Shown here: piece by piece, positions 1-10,638 of the stretch | How the letters are laid out: every line of letters starts with the position of its first letter | Position numbering within the stretch: the stretch's first letter is position 1 | Origin: Sphagnum magellanicum | Lineage: Eukaryota > Streptophyta > Sphagnopsida > Sphagnales > Sphagnaceae | DNA length: 64,000 bases | Assembly: GCA_021904315.1 (NCBI GenBank) | Contig: CM038907.1 | Location: 28,837,223 to 28,901,222 of the forward strand | Direction: 5' to 3' | Notes under the pieces: model-generated | The model's input: only the letters and a program-made list of their open reading frames with translations | Told to the model about the DNA's origin: nothing | Database searches by the model: none | Program-made: the position numbers and the translations under genes

Positions 1-560
1 TAACATGGTCCTTCTTATGAGTCTCCTTGATAGTTACTAGTTTTTGGTCACATCATTAGAGTCCTATGAATCTACCAAACTAACTTGGGAAGTTGTTACT
101 ACAAGACTACTCAACAAAAAGTTCATGAGGAGGGAAAGACGTGATGGTTTTGACAAAGGTGATGTAGCCTTAGTCCGTACAAGTCAAAAGCATTCAAGTT
201 CTAAAAAGAATGTGAGAAATAAATCTCAAGACATTTGTAATTACTACAAAAAAAAGGTCATTGGGCAAAAGAACGTTCAAAAAGAAGAAAAGAAAAGAAA
301 TCCAAGAAACTTGACAAGAAAATTGAACCTTAGAGAAAAATGAACATGAAAATAGTGACATTATCAATACAATGAAACATTTGTTATTTCAGCTTTGTTA
401 ATGTTTGGTGATGAAACTTGGTATGTTGATTTTGGTGCCTCCATGCACCTTTGTCATAGAAAAGATTAGTTCTTTGAATTTAAAAGGATATCACCAGTAA
501 AAATCTACATGGGAAATAACTCAACATAAGAGGCAATAAGAAAAGAAAAAATCAATTTAT
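1..560 (+). mobile_element. Ty1/copia-like gag-protease fragment (fossil)
   Basis: A broken piece of a copia-type LTR retrotransposon, cut off by the left window edge. The forward strand shows a lysine-rich gag tail with a zinc-knuckle-like stretch (about 230-270) followed by a linker and then, near 420-470, a protease-like segment (WYVDFGAS...H), the usual order at the gag-protease junction of plant copia elements. The piece has several breaks and no LTR is visible. The family call rests on motif order alone; no reverse transcriptase is present to confirm it. Confidence 0.55.
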
Positions 561-625
561 GAAAATGACAATGGGAACTAATATGAACTTAGCCACATTT
601 AGCCACCATAAGCATAATAAAACTT

Positions 626-705
626 GTGCATGCTACTACAAGTGTAACAGATCATGTGCATGTTACTACAAGTATTAAACCAAGTGTGCATCACTACAAA
701 TGCAA
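626..705 (+). repeat. Left copy of an ~80-bp direct repeat built of ~28-bp units
   Basis: Three imperfect tandem units each containing TRCTACAAGTGT-like sequence (for example gtgcatgctactacaagtgt). The same arrangement recurs in direct orientation at 1,329-1,410. The two copies bracket the TIR element at 706-1312, which seems to have landed in, or split, a short tandem array. Confidence 0.7.
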
Positions 706-1312
706 GGTGAAAACACACTACAATGACTTTTTTTGGATATCACAATTTAGTTTTTTTGGGTTAATCAAATCTAGTTGTATACAACTCAAATGCATCTGAT
801 AAATATAGCAAAAATGAGATGATAAATTGAAAATTATATTGTAATCCTTCCAAATTAAAAAAAATTACTCAAAAAACATTAATGTTCAATCAAAGGTAGA
901 CTTGCAATGTAGGGTACAATTAATGTCACAGTCCAAAATATTATGATTATGGAATTTTTGCTTTTAGTGGAGTTGGAGGATATCCTTATAACTTTTTACC
1001 ACCACACATTCAAGTATCATAACATTTAAAATGAAAAAATAATGTAAGAAAAAATCTTTTGTTTTTTTAAAGATTCAAAATGGAGATTTTAAAATGTAAA
1101 ATCCATTTAAATACTTAAATTGATTTTTTCAAGGCCCATATTTTTATAAGTGTTTTGAAAAGGTTTAAATTAAGGTGATATGAATTTAGACATGGCAAAA
1201 AATGTAAACTTTAGCATCATTTAGATGTTTTTATTGAAAAATACATTAAATTTGGATGTTAAAAATGGACTTTCAACTACCCATTTTGTTACAATGTAGT
1301 GTGTTTTTACCC
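706..1312. mobile_element. Short non-autonomous TIR element (MITE-like), ~0.6 kb
   Basis: The left end GGTGAAAACACACTACAATG is mirrored at the right end, whose reverse complement reads GGTAAAAACACACTACATTG. The interior is A+T-rich without convincing coding capacity. No clean target-site duplication is seen directly next to the ends. The same terminal motif (RGTGAAARCACAYTA) occurs at 5,898-6,513 and 52,921-54,370, so these probably form one TIR family. The superfamily is unassigned. Confidence 0.55.
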
Positions 1313-1328
1313 TATAGTAGTAGAACCT

Positions 1329-1410
1329 ATGCATGTTAATACAAGTGTAACGAATCCTACATGCATTACTACAAGTGTTATAGACCAAGTGTGCATCATT
1401 ATGAATGCAA
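1329..1410 (+). repeat. Right copy of the ~80-bp direct repeat
   Basis: Matches 626-705 along its length (…gcatgttaatacaagtgtaa… through gtgcatcattatgaatgcaa). It lies just outside the right end of the TIR element at 706-1312. Confidence 0.7.
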
Positions 1411-2990
1411 CAAAACCCATCCAAGGCAATTGTTGGATCTATTGTGTACGCCGTGATTGCAACTAGGCTTGACATTATGGCTCTAGTAGGAATTGTAAAT
1501 GAGTTCATGCAAAATCTTGGACATGCACATTGGAAAACTATGAAACAAATCATGATTTTTTCATATATTAAATTCTTGTACATTTATGCAAATTAAAAAA
1601 TGTATGTTTTCCCTTAGTTTGTTTTAGGCGTCATGGACAAGTTTATTATTATGAATGTTCATAATGCCACACCAAAAAACCCCAAAAATAACACTTAATT
1701 TTTTCCCATTTTTCCTCTTGGTGTATGAAAAAAAATCCATGTTAAAAACAATGATTATTATTATTATTATTATTATTATTACGGAAAATGATCAATATTT
1801 TATATTTATTATTTCTATTTAAAACACGATTTATCAAAAAAATAAAACTGATTTTGTTATAGGTATGTGTTTAATTTTTTTAGATTATAATTTTCATTTT
1901 TTAAAATAAAATAATTTAATGAATTATAAATGGTGATAATAATAATGACATTAATGATTTGTTTAATTTTTTGATTTTTTCAAATTTGTAATCTTTTTCA
2001 TGATCATCCATAAAAAAATTTAACCATGTTTGGCTATAAGCCATATATGGAAGTACAAATTTTTTTAAATATTTTTTAATTTTGGCTACAAGTCCTAAAA
2101 CCCATTGTAGAATTATACCATTTGAAAAAAAAAAAGTGTAGAAATTTTTTAATTTTTTTTTGTTGATGTTGATAGCCTTTCTTATGTTTGCAAAATGGTA
2201 GAAATTCACCACAAAAAATAATCAGCTACGTCATTATTATTTATTTTAGATTTTTGAAAAAAATGGATAAGGTTTATAATGATCTCAAAAATCAAAACTT
2301 AAAAATTTTCAAATAAATTTGATGTTGGAATTATTAGAATTACTTTTAAATTTATACTCATTTGGAAAGTCCTTTTTTCTTTGAAATTTGTGATCTCAAT
2401 TTTTTGGCAAATTTTTTGTTGTTTTTTGAATTTACACTATCTTTTCCATTTTTTCCCCAACAAGAATTGCCAAATTAAAAGAAATTCAAAAAAAAAAAAA
2501 ACCATGTTGGTTGTTTGGGGGGGGGGGGCGGGGGGGGGGGGATGCAATTATTTAAACCAAAAAATTCACCAAATTAAATTTTTGTTACTTTTTAAAAGGA
2601 AAAAAAATGTAAAATATATTCTTACATCATTCAAAAAATAAAATAATATATTGCAATTTTTTTCAAAGGTATGTAATTAATTTTCCATTAATGTATACTT
2701 ATCTTGCTAAACAAATATGGCCTTGATAATTAAATGGTTATATTGACTACTTAACTAATATTTCATCTTGTAGTCAATTTTTGCATATTTAAAGGGGCAA
2801 CAACATTAAAAAAGGATTTTTTTTATTTTGATTTTTTCAAATTTAAAATGTATATTGTTAGTTTTCTACAATAGAATAAAGTAAATAAACATAATGTTGA
2901 AAGATTTTAAACAAGTTTCCAACTACACTACTTGCCTATAACCAAATGTGGCAATCTTCTTATAGATTATTACCATTTTAACAACATCGC
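1411..2990. other. A+T-rich intergenic DNA with simple repeats
   Basis: No supportable gene. It holds a (TTA)n microsatellite at 1,754-1,780 and a G12-C-G12 homopolymer stretch at 2,517-2,541. Short open frames here have low-complexity composition and no recognisable domain. Confidence 0.7.
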
Positions 2991-3016
2991 AAAAAAAAAA
3001 AAAAAAAAAAAAAAAA
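2991..3016 (+). repeat. A26 homopolymer
   Basis: An uninterrupted run of 26 A. It adjoins the low-coordinate, C-terminal-side end of the decayed minus-strand coding sequence at 3,030-4,011. On that strand it reads as poly-T, so it is not a poly(A) tail of that gene. Confidence 0.85.
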
Positions 3017-3029
3017 CTTGTACATAATT

Positions 3030-4011
3030 TTAGATGGTTGGCAAACTCTTTCAAACTCCACCTTCCCCTCCTATCCAAGTTCATGATAATCCTTTGTTTG
3101 ACACTTTGGGTAGTCCACCCTCTTTTGCAACCCTTCCACCTCCTTTTGCAATTCATCCCTACCACCTTTAGTCTCATCTAATTTTTCCAACTCCAAAATT
3201 GTTGTGTCCAATGCCAAAACCAAAATGCCAAACTTCTTGTTTGTTAGCTTCACATAATTAATTTGATTGTCCATTAGACCTTGGGCTTGCATGTTCACCT
3301 TCTGCACATTGTCATGAACACCTTTTGCAAGACCTTCCTAAACTTTAAGTTCAAAAACCAAATTGTTTGTAAGCTCCAAACACCACGAAACTTCTTTTGG
3401 CACAGATGATGGTTATGTGCAATCACTATTTGCACAAGGATTTCATCATCTATAACCTCTTTCTCCTTTTCACCGTCACTAAAGATTTCTAAAACACCCT
3501 TTCTTCGTCATTGTTGCTCCTAGTTTGTCCATTCTGCATATAAAGCCTAGTTCATCTGCTTCCCTACCATTTGCATAGTTACCTTTTTAGCAAAGCCCAA
3601 AGAAACCACCCATGTAGTAGGAACATAACACTTTTGATGAATGACCATCCATAATTTTTCAACTTTTTCAATCATCACAAGATCCTAATTACAAATGTAA
3701 CTATGACCGTTCTTGCTGACAATGGGTCCAAAATATTTAACCACTTCCTTTGCTGATATACCTTGTGGAATCTTGATGTGTTTCATATTCATGCCTATTG
3801 CACAGAAAGCAAACTATTTTGCAAACTCCTTTTGCGTAATGGGACCACCATATCCGATCTTAAGAGGTTCCATGTACAAAGGAGTAGCAAACTTTAAAGG
3901 TTTGGAACTAGCCTTCAAGCTTGGATCAAGTTTCATTCTTCTCTTGAAAGCACGAGGAGGTGGAAGTAAGAAAGGTACAAGTTGTGAAGAAGGCTTTGTC
4001 ATTTTCTCCAC
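3030..4011 (-). pseudogene. Decayed coding sequence of unknown family, ~330 codons
   Basis: The minus strand from 4,011 leftwards keeps one long reading with a handful of stops and a frame change. It starts MEKMTKPSSQLVPFLLPP, runs through KIGYGGPITQKEFAK, then IPQGISAKEVVKYFGPIVS (about 3,700-3,790) and LWMVIHQKCYVPTTWVVS. It ends in a predicted coiled coil (GGRDELQKEVEGLQKRV, about 3,120-3,180). Composition is far more protein-like than the surrounding DNA, so it was once coding. I do not recognise the family. A repeat-borne gene, such as the second gene of a DNA transposon or a gag-like gene, is as likely as a host gene. Confidence 0.45.
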
Positions 4012-5002
4012 AAAATTACAAGTTACCTAGAAAATTCAAGTGTTCTGAAGACGATATAATTGGTTAGAAAATATGTGTGCTTACAATACATAGATAATTA
4101 ATAAACTTGAAAATCTAGAATAAGAAAACTATCTCCATTATTAGAGAGATTACTTCTTTTTGTAAGGCAAAAATATGGAAATTAGAAAAAAACTTATGCA
4201 CATTTCTTTTGCGTCATGATCCCACATGTGTATGTAGGTTTGTACAGGGCTTAAATCTAACAAAATATGATGGATGAAGTTTTTTATGCATTTGGATGTG
4301 TGCCTTTTTTTTTCAACCAATGACTTTTGAAAAGGACTATGAACTGTTGAAAATCAGCCACCTTAGCATGCTTTTACTTGTTTGTTAAAACGCTCTAAAA
4401 CCTTTGAACTCTAGTGCTAGTACATAACAATTTCATTATTTCAAATCAATCGTGTTTTTCTCATTCATAAAGCTTGTTGTAGTTGCCTCCACAATAACGG
4501 AAGTTTAGTTTCCAGTTACGGCTTAACAATTTTTTCTCCATTATGTATTATTTCAATCATTTTTATGAGATGTATATGTTCTTTTGTTCTAGTGATAATA
4601 CATAAATGGTGTGGCATCAAAGTATGTGATTATATAAAATTTTATACATTTTATTTATAATAAACCCATTAACAGTCATAATGTGCTTTCATGTATATTG
4701 TCTTATTCTGTAAAATAGCGTAATACCTTGCCATCACAGCACATGTTTGTTGAAGAATTAATATATTATATATTTAAATTCATTAAATATTTCTCAAGCA
4801 TGCTATTTCTTGTCATTTCAATAGTTTTGAAAATATTGAAGGTATTATATAAGAGCCTTGGATATTTAAAACATTGGTTGCACCGGGAATGATAATATGC
4901 ATCTTTGTATTTTCTTTTGATTTCAAACCTTCACATGATGTTACTATTGAGAACTATGTTAACTAAATCCATGTTCAAAGTCAATAAATCATTGTTCATT
5001 CC
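4012..5002. other. No gene seen
   Basis: A+T-rich unique-looking DNA without coding signal, tandem repeats or element ends that I can support. Confidence 0.6.
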
Positions 5003-5085
5003 CTAACAAATCACGCATGTGATGTGGCAAAATATTCCATGACAAGGTGTGGAATATTTTGCCACATCATATATGATTTCCATGT
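5003..5085. repeat. Stem-loop with perfect 20-bp core arms
   Basis: Arms 5,020-5,039 (tgatgtggcaaaatattcca) and 5,050-5,069 are perfect reverse complements around a 10-base loop. Weaker pairing extends to about 35 bp per arm. A third partial copy of the motif (gatgtggcatggaatattt) follows at about 5,113-5,131. It may be a small foldback element or MITE remnant. Confidence 0.7.
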
Positions 5086-5169
5086 GGCAAACGAATATAT
5101 TGGGAATATTCCACGATGTGGCATGGAATATTTTTAAAGATTCCTTCTTGCTCATGTGAACTTTCTCAC

Positions 5170-5897
5170 TTGTTCATTTGCTAACATCATTGTTTCAAGC
5201 CACGGAAAAGGAACTAAATAAGTTGCAACTAGAGATCATTATGTTAAATCAAAACAAGGGGAATTTGGAGTAAAAGCTACAATTTTATGACATTATCAAG
5301 GAGGAGAAAGACTTGTTGAAGATGAATTAAAAGAGAAAGGATGCAAGGTATTAAGTCATGAAAAAAAAGGCACATGATTTGGAAATTCAATCTGTAGCTT
5401 TGTAACTAGACAAGGACAATTTACAAGGATAGGTGCAAGTATAGGAAAAGGAGATCTTTAAGCCCAAGGAGGAGATTCAAGTCATTTTACATCAAAGAGA
5501 TGAATATATTCAAAAAAGGACAAAACTCCAGCCATTTGTAACATGTCCATCCATAAGTTACAATAAGATATTCATAAGATATGGAAGGTTGTAGATTCAT
5601 TTATAATCATGGAGCCATACTTGTCCAAGCACAAATTGAGGGAGTATGACAATCTTCTAACATAAAATACAACTCTGAAGGCCAAACAAAAGTCACCATA
5701 ACTACAAGCTTTTGATGTGGATGAATGGCGGAATCTGCAAATGGTGGAATGTTGTAGATGGACATACAAAATTTATTTGATGAGCATAAGGTAGATGAAG
5801 CTAACTATAGGAAAAAGCTAAAAGCTTACAAATAAACATATCCAAAATGTAAGTATGAATCATTTTCTATGATTCTTGAGGATAGTTTTGATACATC
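5170..5897 (+). pseudogene. Decayed coiled-coil coding sequence, 5' part
   Basis: A reading with several stops begins around ATEKELNKLQLEIIMLNQNK and continues through Lys/Glu-rich, coiled-coil-like sequence to ILEDSFDTS just before 5,898. It then appears to resume after the TIR element at 6,514 (DFNYGASPSEEVPRFN). Family not recognised; it is probably transposon-borne given the context. The reading is supported by protein-like composition only. Confidence 0.35.
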
Positions 5898-6513
5898 AAG
5901 TCAAAGCACATTAAGGTGGAGTACTTTTTGACATATGTGGAGTCCATATTAATGTTAAAATAAAAGTCCATTTTACATTGTAGTAGAATAAATTGTATTG
6001 CACAAGTCATATGGCAAGGTTAAACAATTTCTTTTGAACTTTTAGACTTTATCAATTGTAGATAATTGTATAAAAAAGTTACATCTAAGAAAATGAAAAG
6101 TTGAATTATTAATTCAAATGAATAAAAGATTTTATAAAAAATCATATTTCATTGTATATTTCAATCTATGGTTTTAAAAATCTTTTAAAATTATCTTCTT
6201 TTGTATCAATGGCATCACATTACATTCTATGTCAAAAGAAATCACTCAATTAAACATTTTAGTATATATAATGAGTCCATAATCATATGATATGGATTGT
6301 GACGCTGAATTTTTGGCATTTCAAAAGTCCAATATGTTATAATAATTCAAAATCCATTCATGAAATTCATAGAATGTGATCATATCAAATGTAATATTGT
6401 ATTTTTGAATCCTTCTCACATATTATTCATTTATATTTTGTTCCATGGCCCATGATTCATAATCCAACAAATTGTGGTAGGATTATGTACTCCACTTTAA
6501 TGTGTTTTCACCC
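5898..6513. mobile_element. Short non-autonomous TIR element (MITE-like), ~0.6 kb
   Basis: The left end GTCAAAGCACATTAAGGTGG is mirrored by the right end, whose reverse complement reads GGTGAAAACACATTAAAGTGG-like sequence; the paired motif includes GGAGTAC on both sides. The flanks share catca (left …acatcaa, right ccatcag…), a possible decayed target duplication. The element splits a decayed coding sequence that reads sensibly across the joined flanks. Its size and ends match the element at 706-1312. Confidence 0.6.
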
Positions 6514-6990
6514 ATCAGACTTCAATTATGGTGCTAGTCCAAGTGAAGAAGTCCCAAGGTTCAATTAGATGCAACTACAAAGTTGAAAGGAAAAATCTTA
6601 TAAAAGAGGTTATGGGGAATAAATAGTGATTCATATAAAGGAGTATGTCACAAAAGAAGTTTGGTAATATAAAAGGTACACCAGATGTCTGCACATATAG
6701 AGTCAACTGAGTATGCCACATCAATGATAGTTTTTACATCAACTAAATTTGTTACAACAACTGTAATAAAGACAACATCATAGGATGAGGGAGATAATGG
6801 TCATACAAAGACCACTATAGATAACAACATTGGAACCACAAAACCCACTACAGATTGAAGAAATCAATGTAGTAGAAGGGCAACAATTTGTGGAGTAAGA
6901 AATCTTAGTTACAAAATAGGCAATTGCAGAGTAAGTTATGAAGAAGGGGTAGTCCATTCTTTAGATTAGTTATCCTTTTAGTATAGTTAT
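6514..6990 (+). pseudogene. Decayed coding sequence, 3' part
   Basis: Continuation of the reading interrupted by the TIR element at 5,898-6,513. It is Ser/Thr/Lys-rich (for example TSTKFVTTTVIKTTS and DEGDNGHTKTTIDN), contains several stops, and fades into non-coding DNA near 7.0 kb. Function unknown. Confidence 0.3.
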
Positions 6991-8455
6991 ACATAACAAG
7001 ATTTTGAGGATGGAATCCAAAGTATAGGGGCGTGATGTTAAGGGAAAAATTATATTGTCATTGTTGGACAAACTAGAATGGATGGAAGTAGTGAATAAGA
7101 ATTGTGTTGTCTTTGTTGGACAAGGTGGACAAAAGTAAAAAATGAATAAGTATGATTAAGACTACTAAAATTGGATTCAAATCAGTTTTATGACAAGAGA
7201 ATTGAATTGATTTACAATGCATTTGAGTTTTTGTGGGATTGTTTTGGTGTAGAATTTGGAGAATAGAAAAAGATTAGGGAAACAATTTTGATGAAAAAGA
7301 ACATGATTACTTTAGTATGCTTTGTTGTGCATTTTTGGGTGTAAGCTTTTCCATACTTTGTGTGTTTTCCAAGAATATGAAAATTGGAGTTGTTGTAGAT
7401 TGATTGCAAATATAGAAATGTGCAAATGTATTTATTATGAATATTTTTGGTTTAATTTTTACACTGGCTTTGGTAGTTGTTTGAATACAAATTTTGTAAT
7501 TGAAAATTAACATGCTAAAAATACATATTTTTGAGTTAATATAATGTTTGAAGATTAGTATTTACCAATAATGTAAGAAGCATGTATAGGTTTTTATTCT
7601 TTAAATGATTTTTTAGCAAAAATCATCCATAATGGATATTTAAGAAGTTTTTTCATAAGGAACTTCATTGGAGTGTTCAGGATATATGAAAACTTTGAAT
7701 TTTGAACTTAAAAATTATTGCCTATATTTGATCAAACATGAAGAATGTTGCATATTATTTTGTAGATGACATGGAATGATTGAAAACAATTACATGTTTC
7801 GCAAACAAATGGCTGATATTTGAAACCATTTTGGAACTCCATGTTGTTTCCAAAAAGTCAAATTATTTATAAATGTGTGTTTCAATTCATTAAAACGTAT
7901 TGTACCAATTTTTCACAACATTTTACAATTACAAAAAAAATTGAATTTAAGCTTTGAAATATTCCTTGTTTTCTAAGAATTCAAAATAATCATAAAGAAA
8001 CTAATTCTAGTGATAACAATTCATCAAAGCTGGTTTCAATCCAATAATATTTCGCCCTATCAAATTTTAGTGTGAAATTGTTTAGCCCATTGTCAAGTAA
8101 AATGTATGCAAAGTTGTTCTATTGGATTTGTGGCTTTTTAAAGTTTTTTTCCAACATCATATTTGCACGCAAACTTTCAATATCTTCTCCATCAATTTGC
8201 ATCCCATTTTATTTTTATTCAATTTGAATTCAATTCAATTTTAAATTCAACTGAATTCAAGGCACATCCAATGTTATTTAACATCTTCATTCAAATGAAA
8301 CTTAATTTCACAAAATCAATTATTTTTTCTCTTCAATTGATTGGTTGATCATCATTGGCAGTGCACAACAACATGGAGCCCAAGTAAAACAAAAGGTATT
8401 ATATGCATTTAGTTACAAGTTTAAAATATGTAAAGCAAAATTATTTCAAAATTGC
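6991..8455. other. No gene seen
   Basis: A+T-rich DNA. It has only a short imperfect duplication near 7,050-7,130 (attgtcattgttggacaa and ttgtctttgttggacaa). Open frames on both strands here are short and low in complexity. Confidence 0.6.
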
Positions 8456-9060
8456 TATCTATCATCAACTTTTGTTCTAAAACTAGAACCAAACCCAAAC
8501 CTAGTTCTAGAATCAGAACTGGAATTTTTGAAAATAATTCTTTCTGGGGAAAAAAAAAAGTCTGGAGTTGGGGGTTTAACCAGCAGTTTACCACTGGTTT
8601 CAGACCAGGTTACCTTGAATTGGAACCAGAATTAGGTCGGATTTCCAGAACCAGAACCTGAATTGTTATTTTTCCAAGAACCAGACCAGAACTGGATCCA
8701 GGGTTCCAGTTTTGTGTGGAACCAGAACCATTCTAATGTTTATTTAAAGAACCGGAACCAGGGGTTCTTCATAAAAGTGCCCAACACTGGTCAAAACACT
8801 AGTTCTTTGCCAGTTCTTTCAAGAAACCTGCTGATATTTTGAAAAATAAATTGAAACCCAGAACTGGAAGTTATAGTAAAATTCTGAACTTTTAATCATA
8901 AGCCAAAACCAGTTGAGGGTTCACTGGCAATTAGGTCTGCTAAAATTCTCAATTTTGGTTAACAACCCAGAACCAAGGGTTCTTTGATTTTGGATTCTGG
9001 AATGGTTCAAATACCTGGAACCAGAGGTTATAACAGATTCAAAGAATCACCCAACCCTGG
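8456..9060. repeat. Degenerate GAACCAGAACC-type minisatellite / dispersed repeat
   Basis: Many imperfect copies of ggttc/gaacc-based words (aaccagaacc, tggaacc, ggttctgg). Part of it (about 8,790-9,060) matches 49,345-49,545 in inverted orientation. A related stretch at about 44,090-44,160 (ggttctttatcagttctttc) matches 8,800-8,850 in direct orientation. Repeats of this family therefore occur at both outer ends and the right inner end of the inverted duplication. Confidence 0.6.
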
Positions 9061-9289
9061 TTTAGTTCATACTGGATAAGACCCTCAAATGGGTGGGGTG
9101 TGTCCCTAAAATGAAGGGCCCAGCATTGGGTAAATATCCCCCTGCTTTTTTGTTGTTGGCAAATTCTTTGCCCAATTTCGACCTGAAAAAAATGATTCTG
9201 ACGTATGCAAAGGAGTTTTCATGGAAAAAAAAAAATGGCCCAAATTCACCACATTTTGAAAAAAATAAAATCCAAATCACCAGATTTCC

Positions 9290-10545
9290 TTTTGGTAAGT
9301 TCCAGTAGGTAGCAAGAATATAAATTTTTAATCCCTTTTTACTTTTGTATCTGGTATACATGTAGACAAAATTTGGCTAAATTCTTTTCTGGATAATCAC
9401 CACTTTGGCTACATCACAAAATCGCTTAAAAAAATACTGGAGTTGCTCCTCAAGGACACTTAAGGAACTTTGGAGATTTGGACAAGGAACATAGGGGTGT
9501 CCTAATTTCAGTCCATTATAGAAGCATGAATATAGATTTGGATTCTGTTTTTTAAAACTTTCATATCTGGTATGTGACCAAATTTTGCTAAAAGATTTTC
9601 AAGATGTCCCCATTTTGGTTACATGATAAAATCCATTAGAAAAAAAGCACAGGACTCCTGGGGCCTAGAATTATAGCCCTAAACATATTATTGTAACTGT
9701 CTCAAGGACAATTAGGGACCTCTGGAAATTTGGACAAGGAACACAAGGGGGTTGATTTCAGTTCATTTTTATTGTCAGAGGAATATAAAAGAATTCTGTT
9801 TTATTTATTTTGTACTTTCATATCTGGTATACATGTAGCCCTGTAATTGCTAAATTATTTTATGGATCAATGCCACACTTTGGCTACATCACAAAATCCT
9901 ATTTAAAAACACATTGGGTTCACTTGTGGGGCCTAATTATTACCTTACAATTATTATCGGAACTGTCTTGAAAGGAAATTTCATTAGGGACATTTGGAGA
10001 TTTGGACAATGAACATAGGGGGCCTACTAATTTCGGCCCATTATTGCCACAAGAAAATAGAAGGATCCTGTTTTGTTGATTTTAACTTTCATATCTGGTA
10101 TACATGCGGCCAGAATTTGGCTAAATTATTTTCTGGATGATGGCCACTAAATTGGCTATGTCACAAAATCCTTAAGAAAAACACTAGGACTCCTAAGGTG
10201 TAATAATTACCCTGTTGTTTATTCCAAGGACAATTTTAGGGACCTTTGGAGATTTGGGTCCAACGAATATGGGGAGTCCTGATTTCAGCCCAATGTTATT
10301 GCTACAAGAAAATAGAAGGATTCTGTTTTATTTATTTTTAAGATTCAAATCTGGCATACGTGTAGCCAACATTGGCTAAATTATTTCCTTGATGATGGCC
10401 ACACTAAATTGGCCACATCACAAAATCCTTCAGAAAAACACTGGAAAATTCCTGGTTCCTAATTTTTATCCCTCAAACATAATTTATTGCAACTGTAACT
10501 CAAGGACCCTTGAACCTTGTTTAGGGACCTATAGAGATTTGGACA
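9290..10545. repeat. Tandem array of ~260-bp units, about five copies
   Basis: The landmarks 'atctggtatacatgtag' and 'ggctacatcacaaaatcc' each recur five times. The first sits near 9,350, 9,566, 9,833, 10,094 and 10,350, giving spacings of about 216, 267, 261 and 256. The last, partial unit runs into the 3' end of the cysteine-rich gene. The right arm has only about two copies (about 48,750-49,210, spacing ~267). The array has therefore changed copy number since the duplication. Confidence 0.85.
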
Positions 10546-10638
10546 AGGAACAGAGGTCTTATTAGTGGGGGTTGGGGTTGATTTTTTCAGTCCGTCCATT
10601 TATTATTACCGCACTTTCTTTCTTTCCAGTCAGTCCTT

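Noticed and set aside
9093-9308. 71-codon plus-strand frame in the left arm
   Set aside because: The corresponding right-arm sequence does not keep the frame, so there is no sign of coding selection.
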